A DNA stretch of 7,885 nt, from assembly GCA_902797065.1 (NCBI GenBank), contig CADBRK010000205.1, forward strand, positions 1-7,885, read 5' to 3'. Below the pieces are notes generated by a model that was not told the origin of the DNA, made no database searches, and saw only the letters and a list, made by a program, of their open reading frames with translations. Of this stretch, positions 6,901-7,885 are shown one piece after another. Source of the stretch: an uncultured Ruminococcus sp. GTDB lineage: Bacteria; Bacillota; Clostridia; Oscillospirales; Acutalibacteraceae. A program made the translations under genes and the position numbers. Positions within the stretch are counted from its first letter, which is position 1. Every line of letters begins with the position of its first letter.

Positions 6901-7875
6901 ATGGAGCTTATTTCAATAGTTGTTCCGTGTTACAACGAACAAGAGGCTCTTCCGCCGTTTTATAAAGAGATAACCAAAACAGCAGCACAGATGGACTACG
7001 TTAAGTTCGAGTTCATTTTTGTCGACGACGGTTCCAAGGATAAAACCTTGTCTATGCTGAAATATCTCAGTAAAAAGGACGAGCGCGTAAGATATATTTC
7101 CTTCTCCAGAAATTTCGGAAAAGAAGCGGGCATGCTCGCAGGTATGGAAGCTTCAAAAGGTGATTTTGTTGCGGTCATGGACGCAGACCTGCAGGATCCG
7201 CCGTCACTGCTCCCGAAGATGTACAAGATCGTTAAAGAGCACGGCTATGACTGCGCAGGTACACGGCGTACAACACGGGAAGGCGAACCGCCTATACGTT
7301 CATTCTTTGCGAGAATGTTTTACAAGATCATCAATAAAATGAGCGACGCCGATATTGTGGACGGCGCAAGAGATTACCGCCTGATGACCAGAAAAATGGT
7401 CAACGCTATTTTGTCCATGAAGGAATACAACCGCTTTTCCAAAGGTATTTTCGGATGGGTTGGATTCAAAACAAAGTGGCTTGAGTATGTAAATACGCAA
7501 AGAGTTGCCGGAGAAACAAAATGGTCCTTCTGGAAGCTGTTCAAGTACTCTATGGAAGGGATCATGGCATTCTCGACTACTCCGCTGTATATCTCGTCTA
7601 TCATGGGATTCATCATCTGTGTTGCGGCGTTCATACTGGCATGCTTCTACCTGATAAAGACGCTTGTTTACGGCGATCCCACAACGGGCTTCCCGTCGCT
7701 TGTGTGTATTATCCTTTTCCTGGGCGGAATACAGCTCATAGGCATAGGCGTACTCGGAATGTACCTTTCCAAGACATATCTTGAAACAAAACACAGACCG
7801 ATCTATATTATCAAAGAAACAGAGCAAGATATTAAGAAAGATACAAAAAATGATACAAAAAAAGATACGGAATAA
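6901..7875 (+). CDS. Polyprenyl-phosphate glycosyltransferase, GT2 family (CsbB/GtrB/YkcC-like)
   Basis: Enzymes of this group load a sugar from a nucleotide donor onto undecaprenyl phosphate at the cytoplasmic face; the lipid sugar is then flipped and used outside. The 324 residues show the GT-A core with VVPCYNE (7-13), VDDGS (41-45), NFGKEAGMLAGM (71-82), the metal-binding DADLQDP (94-100), DYRLM (158-162), NRFSKGIFGWVGF (177-189) and RVAGETKWSFWKL (201-213). Two membrane helices follow (about 228-254 and 264-288), matching the CsbB/GtrB layout and length. The tail is basic and ends in three KKDT-like repeats. ATG 6901 is chosen over TTG 6895 because AAGGA (6887-6891) would be too close to the TTG. 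The gene lies 12 bases after the YfhO stop, as expected for a partner pair. Which sugar is used cannot be told; a dolichol-phosphate-mannose-synthase-like role is the main alternative. Confidence 0.9.
   Translation: MELISIVVPCYNEQEALPPFYKEITKTAAQMDYVKFEFIFVDDGSKDKTLSMLKYLSKKDERVRYISFSRNFGKEAGMLAGMEASKGDFVAVMDADLQDPPSLLPKMYKIVKEHGYDCAGTRRTTREGEPPIRSFFARMFYKIINKMSDADIVDGARDYRLMTRKMVNAILSMKEYNRFSKGIFGWVGFKTKWLEYVNTQRVAGETKWSFWKLFKYSMEGIMAFSTTPLYISSIMGFIICVAAFILACFYLIKTLVYGDPTTGFPSLVCIILFLGGIQLIGIGVLGMYLSKTYLETKHRPIYIIKETEQDIKKDTKNDTKKDTE
7834..7869 (+). repeat. Three tandem 12-bp units encoding KKDT/KNDT/KKDT
   Basis: The units AAGAAAGATACA, AAAAATGATACA and AAAAAAGATACG lie in frame at the extreme 3' end of the GT2 gene and encode KKDT, KNDT and KKDT before a final Glu. 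They extend the cytoplasmic C-terminal tail after the second membrane helix. The 12-bp period and the runs of six and seven A make copy-number change by replication slippage plausible, but loss or gain of a unit would keep the reading frame. Confidence 0.8.
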
Positions 7876-7885
7876 CCGTATGACA

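Overview
The window looks like part of a low-to-mid GC Firmicute chromosome, probably a Clostridia/Ruminococcaceae-type gut anaerobe. The reasons are strong AGGAGG-like ribosome binding sites, at least one convincing TTG start, tight same-strand gene packing, and the protein families present (TagG/TagH-like exporter, TagB/TagF-like enzyme, YfhO, CsbB-like transferase). This assignment is inference from style; no taxonomic marker gene is present.

Layout, all on the + strand. Positions 1-89 may hold the 3' end of an upstream gene. Positions 90-200 are intergenic and contain a good extended -10 promoter (131-159) and a ribosome binding site. A four-gene cluster follows with almost no spacing: an ABC-2 permease (201-1010), its ATPase (1013-1753), a CDP-polyol phosphotransferase of the TagB/TagF family (1763-2965) and a Stealth-family hexose-1-phosphoryltransferase (2967-3971). 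After a 70-bp gap come a very large YfhO-family membrane protein (4042-6888) and a CsbB/GtrB-like polyprenyl-phosphate glycosyltransferase (6901-7875). The window ends 10 bases later.

Working model (inference from families and order): the locus builds, exports and decorates a phosphodiester-containing, teichoic-acid-like surface polymer. The TagB/TagF-like and Stealth enzymes would make phosphodiester links on the cytoplasmic face. The two-part ABC transporter would move the lipid-linked polymer out. The GT2 enzyme would charge undecaprenyl phosphate with a sugar, and YfhO, a GT-C-fold enzyme, would transfer that sugar to the polymer outside the cell. The last two steps match the CsbB-YfhO pair known from Bacillus lipoteichoic acid glycosylation. 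Initiating enzymes (TagO/TagA type), nucleotide-polyol synthesis genes and a GtrA/GtcA-type flippase are not in the window.

No RNA gene, insertion sequence, CRISPR array or convincing terminator was seen. I found no clear evidence of a wholly new system. The most unusual feature is the pairing of a TagB/TagF-like enzyme with a Stealth enzyme inside a TagGH exporter cluster, followed by a CsbB/YfhO-type decoration pair.
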